Below are positions 34,338-48,292 of a DNA stretch of 64,000 bases, piece after piece. This DNA is from Dacryopinax spathularia (lineage: Eukaryota; Basidiomycota; Dacrymycetes; Dacrymycetales; Dacrymycetaceae): the NCBI GenBank assembly GCA_037974965.1, contig JBBPFI010000002.1, positions 3,062,554 through 3,126,553 on the forward strand, written 5' to 3'. The translations under genes were made by a program, and so were the position numbers. Below the pieces are notes generated by a model. The model did not search any database. It was not told the DNA's origin and saw only the letters and a program-made list of their open reading frames with translations. Each line of letters begins with the position of its first letter. Within the stretch, counting starts at the first letter, position 1.

Positions 34338-35779
34338 ATGTCGTCTCTCCTTCCGCCCTCCCTCGACCTCCCCCCGCACTTGTCCGCCCACAAGTACTTC
34401 TTCGTCTGCACTCTCACAGTCGCAGCATGGGACACACTCGTCCTCTCCCCCAGAACATGGCGTCTCATGAAGACGGGCGAGTGGCCTCCCCTCAAGATCA
34501 TCTTCCAGATCTTGCGCTACTTGATGCCCATCGAGTTCACCATCGTCGCTGTCGCGTTCTTCTCTGAGTGGAGTCTCGATGTACGCTCATGTCTGCATAT
34601 ATGCGCGTTCACCCAACTTAAGCTGTATTCAGATGTGCCAAAAGTTCTATCTGTTTGAGCCGATCACCACTGCCATCCTGCTCGCTCTTTGCTCTCGTAC
34701 GTGCAATTTGGGCCTGAGCGAGCAATGCCAGCTGATATGACCTTCCAGTCTCTCTCCTTATCCGTCTCACCGCCATCTATGACAAGTCGCGCACGGTCAT
34801 GTTTGGCCTTGGTGCTCTCCTTGCCGTTCAAGTCGTCGCCGACGCCGTCTGCTGCGGCTTCTTCAGGGGTGCGTTCTAGTTTGACTACCTCCGCCCATAC
34901 ACGCGTACTGATTCATCGAACCTTAACAGTCATGCCCCTGGAGGAGGGTCAGGGCTGCATCGCTGGTCCCCGCCAGAACTTCGTTGCTCTGTACTGGGCA
35001 GTCCCCACAGCCTTCTACACTGTTTGCGTACGTCTTGATGACACCGGGAACGTTCACCGAAACTGACAGGCGGAATCAATTCCAGTTTGCCTTGGCCATC
35101 CAGCGCTCTCTGCGTTCCCGTCGTGCTAAGTCCATCGGCCTCTGGAAGCTGATCCTCCGTGACGGGCTGAACCTGTACGGGGTGAGTGGAGTCTTCTACG
35201 CACTGGTGTTTCAGGTTGGCTTATGACGCACAGGCGATCTGGATTGTCAATATGATCAATTTCCTTTTCTGGGTCATTGCACAGCCTACCGATAACGCCG
35301 ACACGATCAAGACGATCGTAACCAGGTGGGTATCCTGTTAGCTATCCGATGTCCTTTACTGATTTCCTCTTAGCATGTGCACCGTCTTGACGACAACGAT
35401 GACCCTTCGCGTCATCCTCTCTGTCCGTGGCTCGCTGTCCGAGGGCGGCTCCTATGCTGGCCAGTCGCAAGGCACCAGCTCTGGCAACCGCTCCGGCCCG
35501 TCTGGCGTCACCTTCTCGCGCAACAAGGACACCAACGTTGTCAACATTTCCAACTCCGCCTCCGGACGCAACGGTCAGACGTACACGCTCGAGGAAATGC
35601 GTTCCAAGGCCGAACGCGACTGGCAAGATGATGGCAAGGCGTCCATTGCGGACAGCCGCTCTGTCCTGGAGAGCAAGACCGCCGAAGACACCCTTTCGCC
35701 GTACAGTGCCGCGTATCCCGGCGTGACCGTGACCATCGACCGGGAGATTGAGAACCCCAACGCTGCTCGTCACGTTTGA
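34338..35779 (+). CDS. Basidiomycete seven-helix membrane protein (DUF6533-like)
   Basis: About seven exons carry successive hydrophobic segments: YFFVCTLTVAAWDTLVLSPRTWRLM, FQILRYLMPIEFTIVAVAFFSE, FYLFEPITTAILLALCS, TVMFGLGALLAVQVVADAVCCGFF, NFVALYWAVPTAFYTVCFALAIQ, GLNLYGAIWIVNMINFLFWVIAQP, and IVTSMCTVLTTTMTLRVILSVRG. The first segment, with WD...L..R.W.L...W, and the following RY fit the DUF6533-type receptors widespread in basidiomycetes. A cytosolic Ser/Gly-rich tail of about 120 residues (QGTSSGNRSGPSG ... TYTLEEMRSKAERDW) follows. Ligand and role are unknown. Introns are about 50-65 bp. The start at 34338 (CCAACATG) precedes the first helix by about 18 residues. Confidence 0.75.
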
Positions 35780-35998
35780 TCTGCATCAAGTTTCTGGCTA
35801 TGCCGAATGTTGTGCTCTTATCTTCTATATTTGCTGTGGGGCAAACCCGTTTACTCTTCTTGATTCGTCTTTCCATATATCCCTCTTTAGGTTGTGAGAA
35901 TACGTGCATCCCAATGAAAATAGTGCGGCGTCAGTGACGCAATTACATTAGTGCGTGCATGGTGGTATATTGCTACAACAACGACAATCCGTGCCGCT

Positions 35999-38099
<2,101 letters not shown>

Positions 38100-38688
38100 G
38101 CTCAAACAACGACGAGGAGAGCGAGAAAAGGGAGCAGGAGACGGAATAATGTGCTGTCGGACGAGTAGGAGGCCAGGGTAGCATCCCCTATTGCCTAAAA
38201 CAGCACGGCCCGACCGGGCCGCGTGGACGAGCAGCATCAACAGTGCGCTCTCACAACTCTCCTCACCGCCACCGGTACCTCATTCCAGCGGGGGTCAATA
38301 AAGCCGTCGTCGACTTCGGCGTTAACCGGCTTCTGAAGAGAGCGACCGTCTTGGCTTGTGGCATCCGACCGTAAAGGGAACCTGCAGGCTGCATGACAAC
38401 GCCAGGGTCGACGGTATATACTTCAGAGTAGGCCGACTTCGATGGGTGGCTTTCCATAGAGCCGGCAGGCTGCCTTAATTCGGGGACGAGGACTCACCGC
38501 GTCGCTATCGACGAGAAGACGCACAAAGTCCGTTTCAAACCCGCGACGCGCGTTCCAACACAGAGATCCCTATCGCCAGCCATGCATCGACAGACACATA
38601 GAACACCCAACGCAACACCCCTGTTACTCCTTATATCATCCCCACCATTGTGGTTTATTCCCCATCTTGTGACTGTGAACTAGCTACC
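38100..38688. promoter_or_regulatory. Divergent promoter region of GUT1 and aspartyl aminopeptidase
   Basis: Lies between divergent starts. A possible N-terminal extension of GUT1 reaches 38240. No other gene or clear motif. Confidence 0.4.
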
Positions 38689-40442
38689 ATGGGAGGCGGA
38701 CAGACCACTAAAGAGTTCCGGGAAGACGACGTCTTGTCTCTCGACGAGGATGCCGTGCCACCGTACGCGGAGGAGTTCTGCTCGTTCATCGACGAGTGTG
38801 TGACCACCTACCACGCCTGCGAGTTCTTTAAGAGGGAGTTGGTCTCTGCCGGGTATGAAGAGATCAAGGAGCGAGAGGTTCGTCTTCCGGTGGATCACTT
38901 TCTCGACCGTGCTGACCGTCGCACGTATGCAGAGCTGGGTGCCCAAACTAAAGGCTGGCGGGAAGTACTTTGTCACCAGAAACACCTCTAGCATAATCGC
39001 ATTCGCCGTTGGCGAACAGTACTCCCCAGGCAACGGCTTCGCCATCATAGCCTCTCACATTGATGCGCTCTGCATGAAGGTCAAACCGGTGTCGAGGGCG
39101 GCGAAAGACGGCTTTGATCGTATCGCTGTGGCGCCGTATGCTGGCGGTGGAGCGAGTCAGTCTTTCGACGGCAGCTTCTCGACGTGAGTCTCAATACCTC
39201 CGATCTCAACTGCCTTGCTGAGCATTGGCACAGCTGGTGGGACCGCGACCTAGGGCTTGGTGGCCGAGTCCTTATCAAGGGTTCGGATGGGAAGATTGCC
39301 CAGAAGCTGGTCTGTCTATCCAAGCCAGGTAGGCACATTCTCACAGTTGCCTCGCGCATGTATGCTTAATGCATTTCTCAGTCGCGCGTATTCCGAGCTT
39401 GGCGGCACACTTCGGTGAACCTGCCAAGGGACCATTCAACTACGAGATCAACATGGTCCCTATCGCTGGCATGACTGCCCCGGGCAGTGAGGAGGTGGTG
39501 CCGACCGTCATGGGCAAGCAGCACTCTACCCGCTTGCTGAAAGCTGTCGCAAAGGAGCTGGGCGTGTCTGCTTCCGACATCGTGGACTTCGACCTAGAGC
39601 TGTTCGACAAGACGCCCTCCTGCCTTCTCGGGTTCGACTCCGAGTTCATTTCGGCTCCTCGCATCGACGACAAGCTCTGTTCGTTCGCTGCGATGACCGC
39701 GCTGATCAATGCTACGACCGACTCCTCCTTCATGGGTCAAAGTGGTGTTGTCAGTATTGTCGGATGCTTTGATATGGAAGAGGTTGGCAGCGCATTGAGG
39801 CATGGCGCAAGGAGCAACTTTATGCAGACTGTCATGGAGCGTATCGTGGAAGCGCAGGTGGGTGCAAAGGGGGATGACGTTACGCCATACCACGCCGTAA
39901 GCTATCCCCTTCTTATACCTGGCGACATACTGAGTATGGTACTTCCGCAGAACCTCTTTGGAACCACTGCTGCCAACTCCTTCATGATCTCCGCCGATGT
40001 GACGCACGCCTTCAATCCGGACTTTGATGGCATCTACTTACACGGTGCCGCCCCATTACTGAACACTGGGGTCGTCATTTCTGCCGATCCGAATGGACAC
40101 ATGACTACTGTTGCTCCATCCATTGCGTTTGCCCGGACCGTCGCAGATATGAGTGGTGTGGAGACACAGCGTAGGTGGTCCCGCGATCAGCTTCACAACG
40201 TGAGACTCACGAGTCTTGCAGTCTTCCAGATCAGGAACGACTCTCGGTCCGGCGGCACTGTGGGCCCTATGCTCTCCGAGCGTCTAGGGGTCCCTGCGAT
40301 TGATCTGAGCATCTGTCAAATGTCGATGCATAGTATTCGGGCCCTCACTGGATCGAAGGATCCCGGACTTGGCGTCAAATATCTGGAAGGATTCTTCAGG
40401 CACTTCCAGAGTGTGCAGGGCTTGGTGCAGCAGGACTACTAG
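38689..40442 (+). CDS. Aspartyl aminopeptidase, M18 family
   Basis: A dinuclear-zinc exopeptidase that removes N-terminal Asp or Glu. After MGGGQTTKEFREDDV (possible extension) come YAEEFCSFIDECVTTYHACEFFKREL, then WVPKLKAGGKYFVTRNTSSIIAFAVGE, FAIIASHIDALCMKVKP (His-x-Asp zinc ligands), HSWWDRDLGLGGRVLIKGSDGKI, ARIPSLAAHF, DFDLELFDKTPSCLLGFDSEFISAPRIDDKLCSFAAMTAL, SIVGCFDMEEVGSALRHGARS (catalytic Glu-Glu) and SFMISADVTHAFNPDFDG (His ligand). The C-terminus has RSGGTVGPMLSERLGVPAIDLSICQMSMHSIRALTGSKD, the typical end. An in-frame stretch at about 39897-39953 (starting GTAAGC, ending CGCAG) is best read as an intron, because removing it restores the family spacing. Confidence 0.92.
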
Positions 40443-41040
40443 AGTATAGACACTGTACTACCGAGGAGTTTTTGGCATCTCAGTAGACATGCGTTGGGCT
40501 GCATCTATCTTCGATCCGGTGACTGCCGCTGGGGTATCGGCTGCATCTCAGTGGTAGGAATGATGATGTTGAGTCCCAGCCATAGGAATGATGGTCGATA
40601 CAGAGTGCGTGCGCTTAAGGTGAGTTATCACCGACGACGCTGAGCCTGTCCACGCTGGCCATGGCCACGGTCCCTGCTGTCACCCTGCTCCCAACCGGCA
40701 TCATCCACGCCTCGCCCTGCTTTTGCCCTGTGTTATCCACGACGATGCCGACGATATTGTCTCCGGCATTGGCCCGCTCCGCCCTTCCTATCTCGCGTCG
40801 GCGTTACCCTGCAACGTCGTTGATTTCCTACAGTCATACTCGACCTTCGCCCAAAATGTCTATTTATGCCACCAATTCGGGGAACCGTGCAAGACGGCAC
40901 CTCGCATGTTCGCAAGGCTCCAACCGCACCTGCAGCATAACCTCCCTTTCGCCCGACCTTCATCGCGAAACCTGCGCCTATCGTTGAATCGCTCCTTTAA
41001 CCTCCATCAAACGCTCGCATACCAACACAGGTCAGTTAGT
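40443..41040. other. Intergenic, promoter of aldo-keto reductase
   Basis: The region before 41041 is C/T-rich. Frames run into the reductase start from upstream (from about 40723), but the sequence is not like a protein, so I treat it as leader. Confidence 0.45.
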
Positions 41041-42452
41041 ATGTCGACCGACAAGAATGAGAAGCCTGCCGTCAAGTATGTTCGCTTGGGCAAGGCCGGC
41101 TTGCGAGTTAGCGTGCCCATAGTGGGGTGCATGAGGTGCGTGTGGTTCCTTCCGAAACCGTCTTGCTTGCTGACAATACGCATGTAAAGCTTTGGCTCCC
41201 ACGAATGGCAGGCATGTTCGATGCTTGCTATCTCGCGGCGCTTGACTGACCCCTTTGAAGGACTGGGTCATTGATGAGGATCGGGCTATTGAGCTGCTGA
41301 AGGCTGCATGGGATCGTGGTGTCACCACTCTGGATACGGCAAATGTGTGCGTTCCACCCTTCTCTTCATTCACGGAGCGGGACATGCTGATAATCATCCA
41401 GTTATTCCAATGGCGAGTCTGAGAGGATCATTGCCAAATTCATCAAGAAGGTGCGTGCACGGTCTTGCGTCAGGCATCACAACGCTGAAATGACGGCAGT
41501 ACAACATCCCTCGCGAGAAGCTGGTCATCATGTCAAAGTGCTTCTTTTTGGTCGGCGAGAAGCCAAGTGTTCAAACCATCACCAATCCGCAGCTCAAGGA
41601 CCAACGCGACTACGTGAACCAATCTGGCTTGTCTCGTGCTGCCATCTTCAATGCAGTGGAGGCATCTCTGAAAAGACTCGAGACATCCTACATCGACCTG
41701 CTTCAGATCCATCGCTACGATGCCAATACGACGCCTGAGGTCTGGATCAGATCACTATAGCGTGTGACTCCGCTCACGGTGTGCTACAGGAGACCATGTG
41801 TGCTCTGAATGACCTCGTCCGCAGTGGCAAGGTTCGGTATATTGGGGCCTCCTCCATGTACGCTTGGCAGTTGAGCGAGTACTGCCACGTCGCAGGTGAG
41901 CCGATGTCCACAACGTTCTCACATAGGCACTTATTTTTCTCAGAGAAGAACGGATGGGCACAGTTTGTGTCAATGCAAAACCACTTCAACCTCTGCTACC
42001 GAGAGGAAGAGCGGGAGATGATCCCCTTCTGCAAGTACAAGGGGATTGGCCTCATTCCATACGCGCCCCTGATGGCGGGCAACCTTGCTCGACCCCTTGA
42101 CCCCTCAAAGCACGATAAGGAGAAGACGTCCCGCGAGCAGACATCCATCGTCAAGCGCATTCCCAACGAGACCGACCGTTTGATCATCTCACGAGTAGAA
42201 GAGCTGGCTGAGAAGAGGGGCGTTTCCATGACTCAGATCACTATCGCCTGGACTCTGACGAAGGTGGACAGTCCTATTATCGGCATGAGCTCGGTATGTG
42301 TCCTTTTGCGGACTTCGCATGGTTTCGAACTCAATACGCTCCAGCCGTCTCGCCTTGAGGAGGCCATCCCTGTTGGAGTAAAGCTCACCGAGGAAGAGAT
42401 TAAGTACTTGGAGGAGCCATACCAGCCAAAGCCGATGTCGGGGCCGTTGTAG
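41041..42452 (+). CDS. Aldo-keto reductase, aryl-alcohol-dehydrogenase type
   Basis: NADPH-dependent (alpha/beta)8 barrel reductase. Exons can be joined as MSTDKNEKPAVKYVRLGKAGLRVSVPIVGCM, SFGSHEWQ, DWVIDEDRAIELLKAAWDRGVTTLDTAN, VYSNGESERIIAKFIKK, YNIPREKLVIMSKCFF, RLETSYIDLLQIHRYD, ETMCALNDLVRSGKVRYIGASSMYAWQL, FVSMQNHFNLCYREEEREMIPFCKYKGIGLIPYAPLMAG and a last exon ending EEEIKYLEEPYQPKPMSGPL. The tetrad is visible: Asp and Tyr (TLDTANVY), Lys (IMSK) and His (QIHRYD). The sequence resembles AKR9-type fungal enzymes (versiconal hemiacetal acetate reductase, aryl-alcohol dehydrogenase); the substrate cannot be told. About eight introns, very small exons. It is the last housekeeping-type gene before the subtelomere. 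Confidence 0.88.
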
Positions 42453-45013
42453 TCTTGTACCCGCTTTCGTATGCCTCCAATAGTGATTGTCCAATGCTAA
42501 ACCGCCTACGTGTCTCCCTCTTTTGTTTTGGTCGCATAATGGTGCTTTGCGGCGTCTTCAGAAAGCACTCGCTATGACAAGCACACGGACCACTCAAGTG
42601 TCAGCACTCACCGCTGAAGATACTTCGTTGCCGCTCAAGGCCCGACACCAGCAAGTAAGTAGGGTCGCACATATGACCGGGCACGGTGACAGCTGAGGAT
42701 CCGTACTGAGTGTACCGCACTAGCTCCTTGCCACCTGAACGCAGAGTCGGAAACAGAATCTGGAATCCTGGCTGACTGCGACCGAGACACAGTCCGATAG
42801 GCGACGACACTAGGGATGGAAGTGGTCCTGAACCGGACGGAAGGCCATTGTCCGAAGGGCAAGCTGGTGAACCAAGTCGGGTTCTGATGCTACATTATGG
42901 ATGTGTTGTTGAAGGTCACTGCAGCACTGGATCTTATATGTGTGGGCACACTACAATAACAAGGCTACTGCGGGTGACAGAGAGACAGGATAGTGATTGG
43001 AGTAGAGTAGAGGGTGTACAGGATAAGAGTAGAGTGGATAGTGAGATCGAGTGCCTAGGAGTTACAGTGGTGGAAATCTATACCCCTTTGAGGCTGGGTT
43101 CAGGCCAGGGTTAGGGCTAGGTCTGGACCCTGACGACATTTGCCACAGCCGCTCAGCCCCCTATGGGGCAGTGGCTGCGCCTACCTACACTAACGCGAGA
43201 TATCGTCTCGGATGACCGCCTGGGACCAAATTTTGTCCAGGATGACCGCATCGTCTAGAATGACCGCTTCTCGCACTATATGTCTCTACTTATTGCGGGC
43301 GTGCAGCATATATTTTACTAGCAGGTTGTTAGCGAATCCTGTCTTGTGCAAAAGACAGTTCACCTGATTTGTTTTGTTCATCATGCGTTACTAACTTCTT
43401 TTTAATTTCTAATTAATCCACTTAAGTAAATCTGAGTAAGTCAAAAAAAGGGTTATTATCCCTTATTGCCCAAGTTCTCAGTTTGCCCAAATCACAAGCT
43501 GCTTAATGTTAGATGAGTCCTTTCATTGATTCGAATTGCAGTCGTAATTGCTAGACTGTCACAAACCTAGCCGGCTAGTAAACTATATGTTGCACTCCCG
43601 CAATCTATAGGTATATTACAGTGAGTTCGGGTTGGGTTTGCATAAATGTATGGGTTTATGCAGTGGCTTCCAGCATCTTAGTGGTGTCATTCTGGTGCAA
43701 ACGGCCCCACCAAGGGATGGTGGTGTCGTTCTGGCGCGAACGGCCCCACCAAGGGGTGGTGGTGTCGTTCTGGCGCGAACGGCCCCACCAAGCATGGTGG
43801 TGTCATTCTGGCACGAACCACCCCACCAGATAAACCAAGGCAATTGCCCTGGCAATCGTGCTATCAGCCAACACATCAACTGGTGACTCTCGCTTCAGAA
43901 CTGCCCCACTTGGTACACTTGAAACTCATGGTAACCTTTTTATCTCCATGTACCTATGTTACGTTGACCCAAATCCCCTACGTCGCTTCTCAGCTGCAAT
44001 CCTAACCGCCGCACCAGGGACCAATGAGCATTAGTCCCTGATTGCCTCCGTTTGTTCCGTCCTCGGTCAATTTCCCTGCTACAGGAAAGGGAAAAGGAGC
44101 AAAGGAAAGCTTACCGTCTTGACTACCTTTCCTATTATGCCGCAGCAACAATCATTAATTCCATTGTTGAGAATGGAACAATGCGCGTCGACAGGTTGGA
44201 CAGGCACGGCCGCCGCGCCTAGGACAGCCGGACCCTAGCCGTGCCTGCCGTGCCTGCCGTGCCCTCAAGCCGTCCCAGCAAAGATGAGCCTCAATCCAAC
44301 CCTTTTTAGCCCTCTGACATCCCTTTAATTTCCCTTAGCCCAAGCCTTCTGTACCGCCCCACCAGCTCCAGCTTTCCCTGCAAGAATCGATAAGCAGGTT
44401 GTTGAGAAAAGAGTGTTGCATCGTCGGACGTGCAGACACAGGACCCTAAGATGTAGTTAGCCCGGAGAAAGAGAAAGGTGTGTGTAATCCACGCACCTTA
44501 ACCCCTTCCAACCCCCTCTCAACCTCACCAAACCATCACTTCTCCCTTTCCCTCCCTTCTCCCCTTAGCCCAGTCCAATTTGAAGGTCGGATGCTTGAGA
44601 ACAGGCGGAGTTGCTGTTGTACGAGGCAGTGGTTGCTGGCTGAGACTAGGACTGGACGCGCGACCAGGGTCTTCAAGGGGAAGGGTCCTCCGTCTCTGAG
44701 TCCCTTTCCCTGCATGACGGAGCTGCCCCCTGGGAGACGAAGGAACACGGACTTAGGGTCCCTTAGGGGAAGTGCGGTCCTTCTCACTGTGACGGAGCTG
44801 TTTTCCCGGGGGATGGGCCGTTCTCCCCTGTGACGGAGCTGACCCTCCTCGTGGTGGCCTCGCCTTGCAGGCACGGCTCCCACGTTGTATACGGGAGCAA
44901 ATGGTTCAATTGATCCCTGCCGGCGCAGCCAGCATTATCAATCCTCTTATCATCCAACGTCCACCTCGACCAATCCCGCCAACAACCCCCACCCACCAAG
45001 CCTTGACTGCACC
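42453..45013. other. Start of gene-poor subtelomeric zone
   Basis: No gene recognised. It contains the short GATGACCGC repeats near 43212-43268, an A+T-rich stretch (43300-43620), the 39-bp tandem repeat and, from about 44380, the first diverged unit of the 200-bp repeat. TGACGGAGCTG occurs three times at about 44715, 44790 and 44831. Confidence 0.5.
43678..43832 (+). repeat. Four tandem copies of a 39-bp repeat
   Basis: Unit: TGGTGTCGTTCTGGCGCGAA followed by CGGCCCCACCAAGGGATGG. Copies 2 and 3 are nearly identical, and copies 1 and 4 are diverged. Confidence 0.85.
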
Positions 45014-46640
45014 ATGTCTCATCGCAGGGTTTACGCGGACGTCCAATTCACCGAGCCCAGTCTGAGGACGAAGGTTCACTTGGATTTCCCCAACCCTCCC
45101 GATTCTAATGGCCACAAGGAGCTCGATGTCTTGATCCTGCATGCTTGCAAAGAAATGCAAGCCATACTCGACAATGTCATCACCGACCCGTCCCTCCGGC
45201 CCAAACTTGACAATAATGTGCAGGCCGGCTTAGGTTGGTCTCCTCGTTGTCTTCGCTTTTCAGCCCACTGACCATGTGTGGGATCAGGCGGCACCACCGA
45301 CCTCAACAAACCCCTGCCTCATGGTGCGCAATTCACCCTTACCTTTGGCCTCGGCAACGAGCAGAAGCCTGCCTTGTCACCTCTCCGCGATGCAATGCAT
45401 GCAATGCACAGAAAGCTCGCTGAGGAAACTGCGGCTCGTCACGGGGCTGAGCTGCTCCTCCTAACCCTGGCACCCCGCACCAATGGGCATTGGTGAGCAA
45501 AATGCCCTTTTCCGACCGGTCCGGGCTCCTCACTCATCCGATTTCGACAGGACAAAGAGGAGAATGTACCTTGTCATCTCCTCTATCGCCCTGCTAACGT
45601 TTAAAATACATTAATTAATAACAATGTCTTGAACGGTCGTTCCCGCGACAACAACTCCAGACCACCAGGACCCTTGTGAACGGTCGACCATTCACATTGA
45701 AGCCTCTCCAAACGGTCAACCGTTTGAGGCATCAACCCCATCCTATCCCTCCATTTCTTTTCCCATCTTCTACCCATCCATCTCTTCCATGCTCTACCCC
45801 TTTCCCCTTCCAAATCGATAAGTGTGTTGTCGAGGATGCGATGTCGACAGTTGGATGTAGTTGGGGGGCAGACCCTGGGCGCGAGGTCGACCGTTCCTCA
45901 ACAAGCTCAGCAGAACGGCAGACCGTTCCACCCCTTCCAGCAATGCAAAGCCCCATCTCCTTTTGCGTCATCTCCTTTGCCTTCCCATCCACCCTCTCGC
46001 CTTTTCCCCTTGCAAATCGATAAGGCAGTTATTGTAAGGTCGATGAAGATGTGTTGCACGTCACCCAAGGCCGGACCCTAGGACGACAACTCAGCATTCA
46101 GGCCAAAGTTATGTCAAGCAACGCACCGTTCACCACCTTGCACGCAAGATATACCCTCACATTTCTCTTAATACTCCCTCTTGACTCCCATCCACCCCCT
46201 CGCCTTCCCCCTTGCAAGATCCATAAGCGAGTTGTCGAGAACTTGATGAAGATGTGCCGGATGTCATCTGACCCAGGGCCCTCGCACAAGAGCGGACCAC
46301 TCGATGACCTCGAACGACCGTTCACACTCCTACAGCAACAATCCGCCCTCACTTCTTTTCTGAACCTATTCCCCTGATCTCCACCTGCGCACTGTCCTTG
46401 CCGCCATGCAAATCAATAACAAGATCGTTGAGATGTTGAGGTGACAATATTCGATGGTCAGAGAGAGTGACCCTAGGGATGATGCACTCAGTTTGAGCAC
46501 ACAAGAGGAGCACAATCCACGCACCTAGTCCTTCATTAACACACACAGCTCCATGTCCTCCTGTCCCCTTCCTCTCCCCTTCCTATTCCCCCTTTCCCAG
46601 CTCATTTCCAGTAGCAGATCGTCGAAGATGGTCGCAAGTA
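44380..46640 (+). repeat. Diverged tandem repeat with about 200-bp period
   Basis: A landmark like CAAATCGATAAG ... GTTGTCGAGAA ... GATGAAGATGTG recurs at about 44389, 45815, 46013, 46217, 46408 and 46605. From the second copy on the spacing is 190-205 bp. Each unit has a C-rich half (CCATCCACC, CTTTCCCC) and usually CGACCGTTCAC. The small gene 45014-45496 lies in the gap between the first and second landmarks. Confidence 0.55.
45014..45496 (+). CDS. Small subtelomeric protein of unknown function
   Basis: Two exons, 45014-45233 and 45288-45496, with a 54-bp GT-AG intron (donor GTTGGT) give 142 aa. The sequence reads MSHRRVYADVQFTEPSLRTKVHLDFPNPPDSNGHKELDVLILHACKEMQAIL and, after the intron, GGTTDLNKPLPHGAQFTLTFGLGNEQKPALSPLRDAMHAMHRKLAEETAARHG. 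It has ordinary protein-like composition with predicted strands and a C-terminal helix, but no family I recognise. It is isolated among repeats. It could be a fragment of a larger subtelomeric family. Confidence 0.45.
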
Positions 46641-47216
46641 ACGCAGAGCAACAGCCAGAAGGATGGTAGAGGACAGAGAGGTGCGCGTTCAGGGATCATC
46701 ACCGGCGCACCCCTGATAATCTATCCAGCAGCCTCTCCTTTCACAGACCCATCCACCTCTCCTTCTTCCTCTCATACCGTATTCCCCTTTGTGCCTTTCC
46801 TACTTACCTTACAACACTCAGCCCCACCCCTCCGAGCCGACCAAATTTTGCTAAGCCCATTTCCTTTCCATGCATGCACCTGCAAGGCAAGAGCCCTGAG
46901 GAAAGGAAAACCCTTGCGCGCGAAAGGAAAACTCTGTAGGGGGAAAGGGGACCCTTGCGCGCGAAAGGAAAACTCTGTAGGGGGAAAGGGGACCCTTGCG
47001 CGCGAAAGGACAACTCCTGGGGGAAAGTACCCCTTGCCCGGAAAGGAACGCCTGTGGGAGGCACTGCCTCATGCCTGTGGGAGCTTTTATCTGCATCCGT
47101 AGGATGTATACTGTGCTCAGCTCAAGGTCACCTCTTGCTTTCCATCAACGACAGCAATCTACTTGTGTGCACTTATTGTCTAACCACCTCGCCATCCATC
47201 AGCACTATACCCACCA
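45497..47216. other. Repeat-rich spacer
   Basis: Occupied by the 200-bp diverged repeats and the 41-bp tandem repeat; no gene recognised. Confidence 0.5.
46907..47020 (+). repeat. Tandem 41-bp repeat
   Basis: Nearly three copies of ACCCTTGCGCGCGAAAGGAA followed by AACTCTGTAGGGGGAAAGGGG. The last copy is truncated and diverged. Confidence 0.85.
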
Positions 47217-47393
47217 TGTCTCAGCAATCTACTGCTCCTGCCGGCCGCCAAGGTGAACAACAGCGCCAAACAAGGAGAGTCACTGCCTTTGCGCATTACC
47301 AGGAAATCGGCCTGGAGAACATCTCCTCCATCGACTTCCACCGTCCAAGGCCCGCAAAGGAGGAGATTGATTTTGTTTTTGACAAAACATGAG
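47217..47393 (+). CDS. Possible 58-aa open frame
   Basis: MSQQSTAPAGRQGEQQRQTRRVTAFAHYQEIGLENISSIDFHRPRPAKEEIDFVFDKT. The second half looks protein-like and the ATG context (CACCATGT) is good, but there is no homology I recognise. It may be the first exon of a decayed gene. Confidence 0.25.
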
Positions 47394-47599
47394 CAAGCCT
47401 CCAGAAGAAGGTTCCAGCATTCATAACCGACCAACCGAAATCCGACTACTACATGAAGCACCCGGTCCCACGGCACGGTCGTGCACTCGTCGATACGCCC
47501 CTCCCTTCCTGTTCCTTGCCCTGTCCTCATGTTTGCCTTCAGAGGTTGGTCAGCCTAGTGTTATATTTCCTGGGAGGAGACCTCTCCTCCACATGTGGC

Positions 47600-48110
47600 T
47601 GTGCTAGGGTCCGGTTCCACAAACACCCATACCTAGGAGACCCTAGCCCTGGGAGCCGCTTGTGGAACCGGTCCCTTGACGCGGACAAGTCCGCGTCAAG
47701 CAATTGGACCCTGACCACTGGACCCTACCCCCGGCGGGGGTAGGGGAACGGACTGTGGAACCGGTCACATGACCACACCCACCCGCGTCAAGCGCATGGA
47801 CCCTATGCAGTGGCTGTGTCCCTCCCAGGCGGGGGTAGGGAAACGCGCTGTGGAACCGGTTCCACAGAATCCTTTCCCCAACTCAAGCTGAATGCCTGGC
47901 GGGGGTAGGGGAACGCGCTGTGGAACCGGTTCCGTAAATCTCCTCTTCCCAACTCAAGCTGAATACCTGGCGGGGGTAGGGGAACGCGCTGTGGAACCGG
48001 TCCCACAGAATCCTCTTCCCCAACTCGACCTGAATACCTGCCGGGGTAGGGGAACGCGCTGTGGAACCGGTTACACAGATTCCTTTCCCCAACTCATGCT
48101 GAATGCCTGG
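47600..48110 (+). repeat. Subtelomeric palindrome array 1
   Basis: Six to seven units, mostly of exactly 70 bp (GTGGAACC at 47851, 47921, 47991, 48061). Each reads GGCGGGGGTAGGGGAACGCG, CTGTGGAACCGGTTCCACAG, then a CTTTCCCCAACTCAAGCTGAATGCCT spacer. One unit (from about 47756) carries the special insert CCGCGTCAAGCGCATGGACC that also occurs once in each of the other two arrays. Its right edge leads into the promoter of the gene at 48293. Confidence 0.9.
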
Positions 48111-48210
48111 CACCTCTTGATTTTCCGTCTTCTTTCTTCGGACGCATAGTTTGGAGTTAATCGGCTGATCGCTTCTTGTCGAACCGCGAGATACGTAACC
48201 ATTTCGATCA

Positions 48211-48246
48211 GACGTCGTCATAGTTCCTATACCGCGCATGTATATA
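48211..48246 (+). promoter_or_regulatory. Promoter elements of the 48293 gene
   Basis: GACGTCGTCATAG (48211-48223) and a TATA box (TATATAG, 48241) about 50 bp before the ATG. Both are conserved at the paralogue (62737 and 62765). GACGTC suggests a bZIP/CRE-type site. Confidence 0.55.
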
Positions 48247-48292
48247 GCCATCGTCCTCGTCCACTCCCCAAACCCTCTTCACTCCCTCCTAC

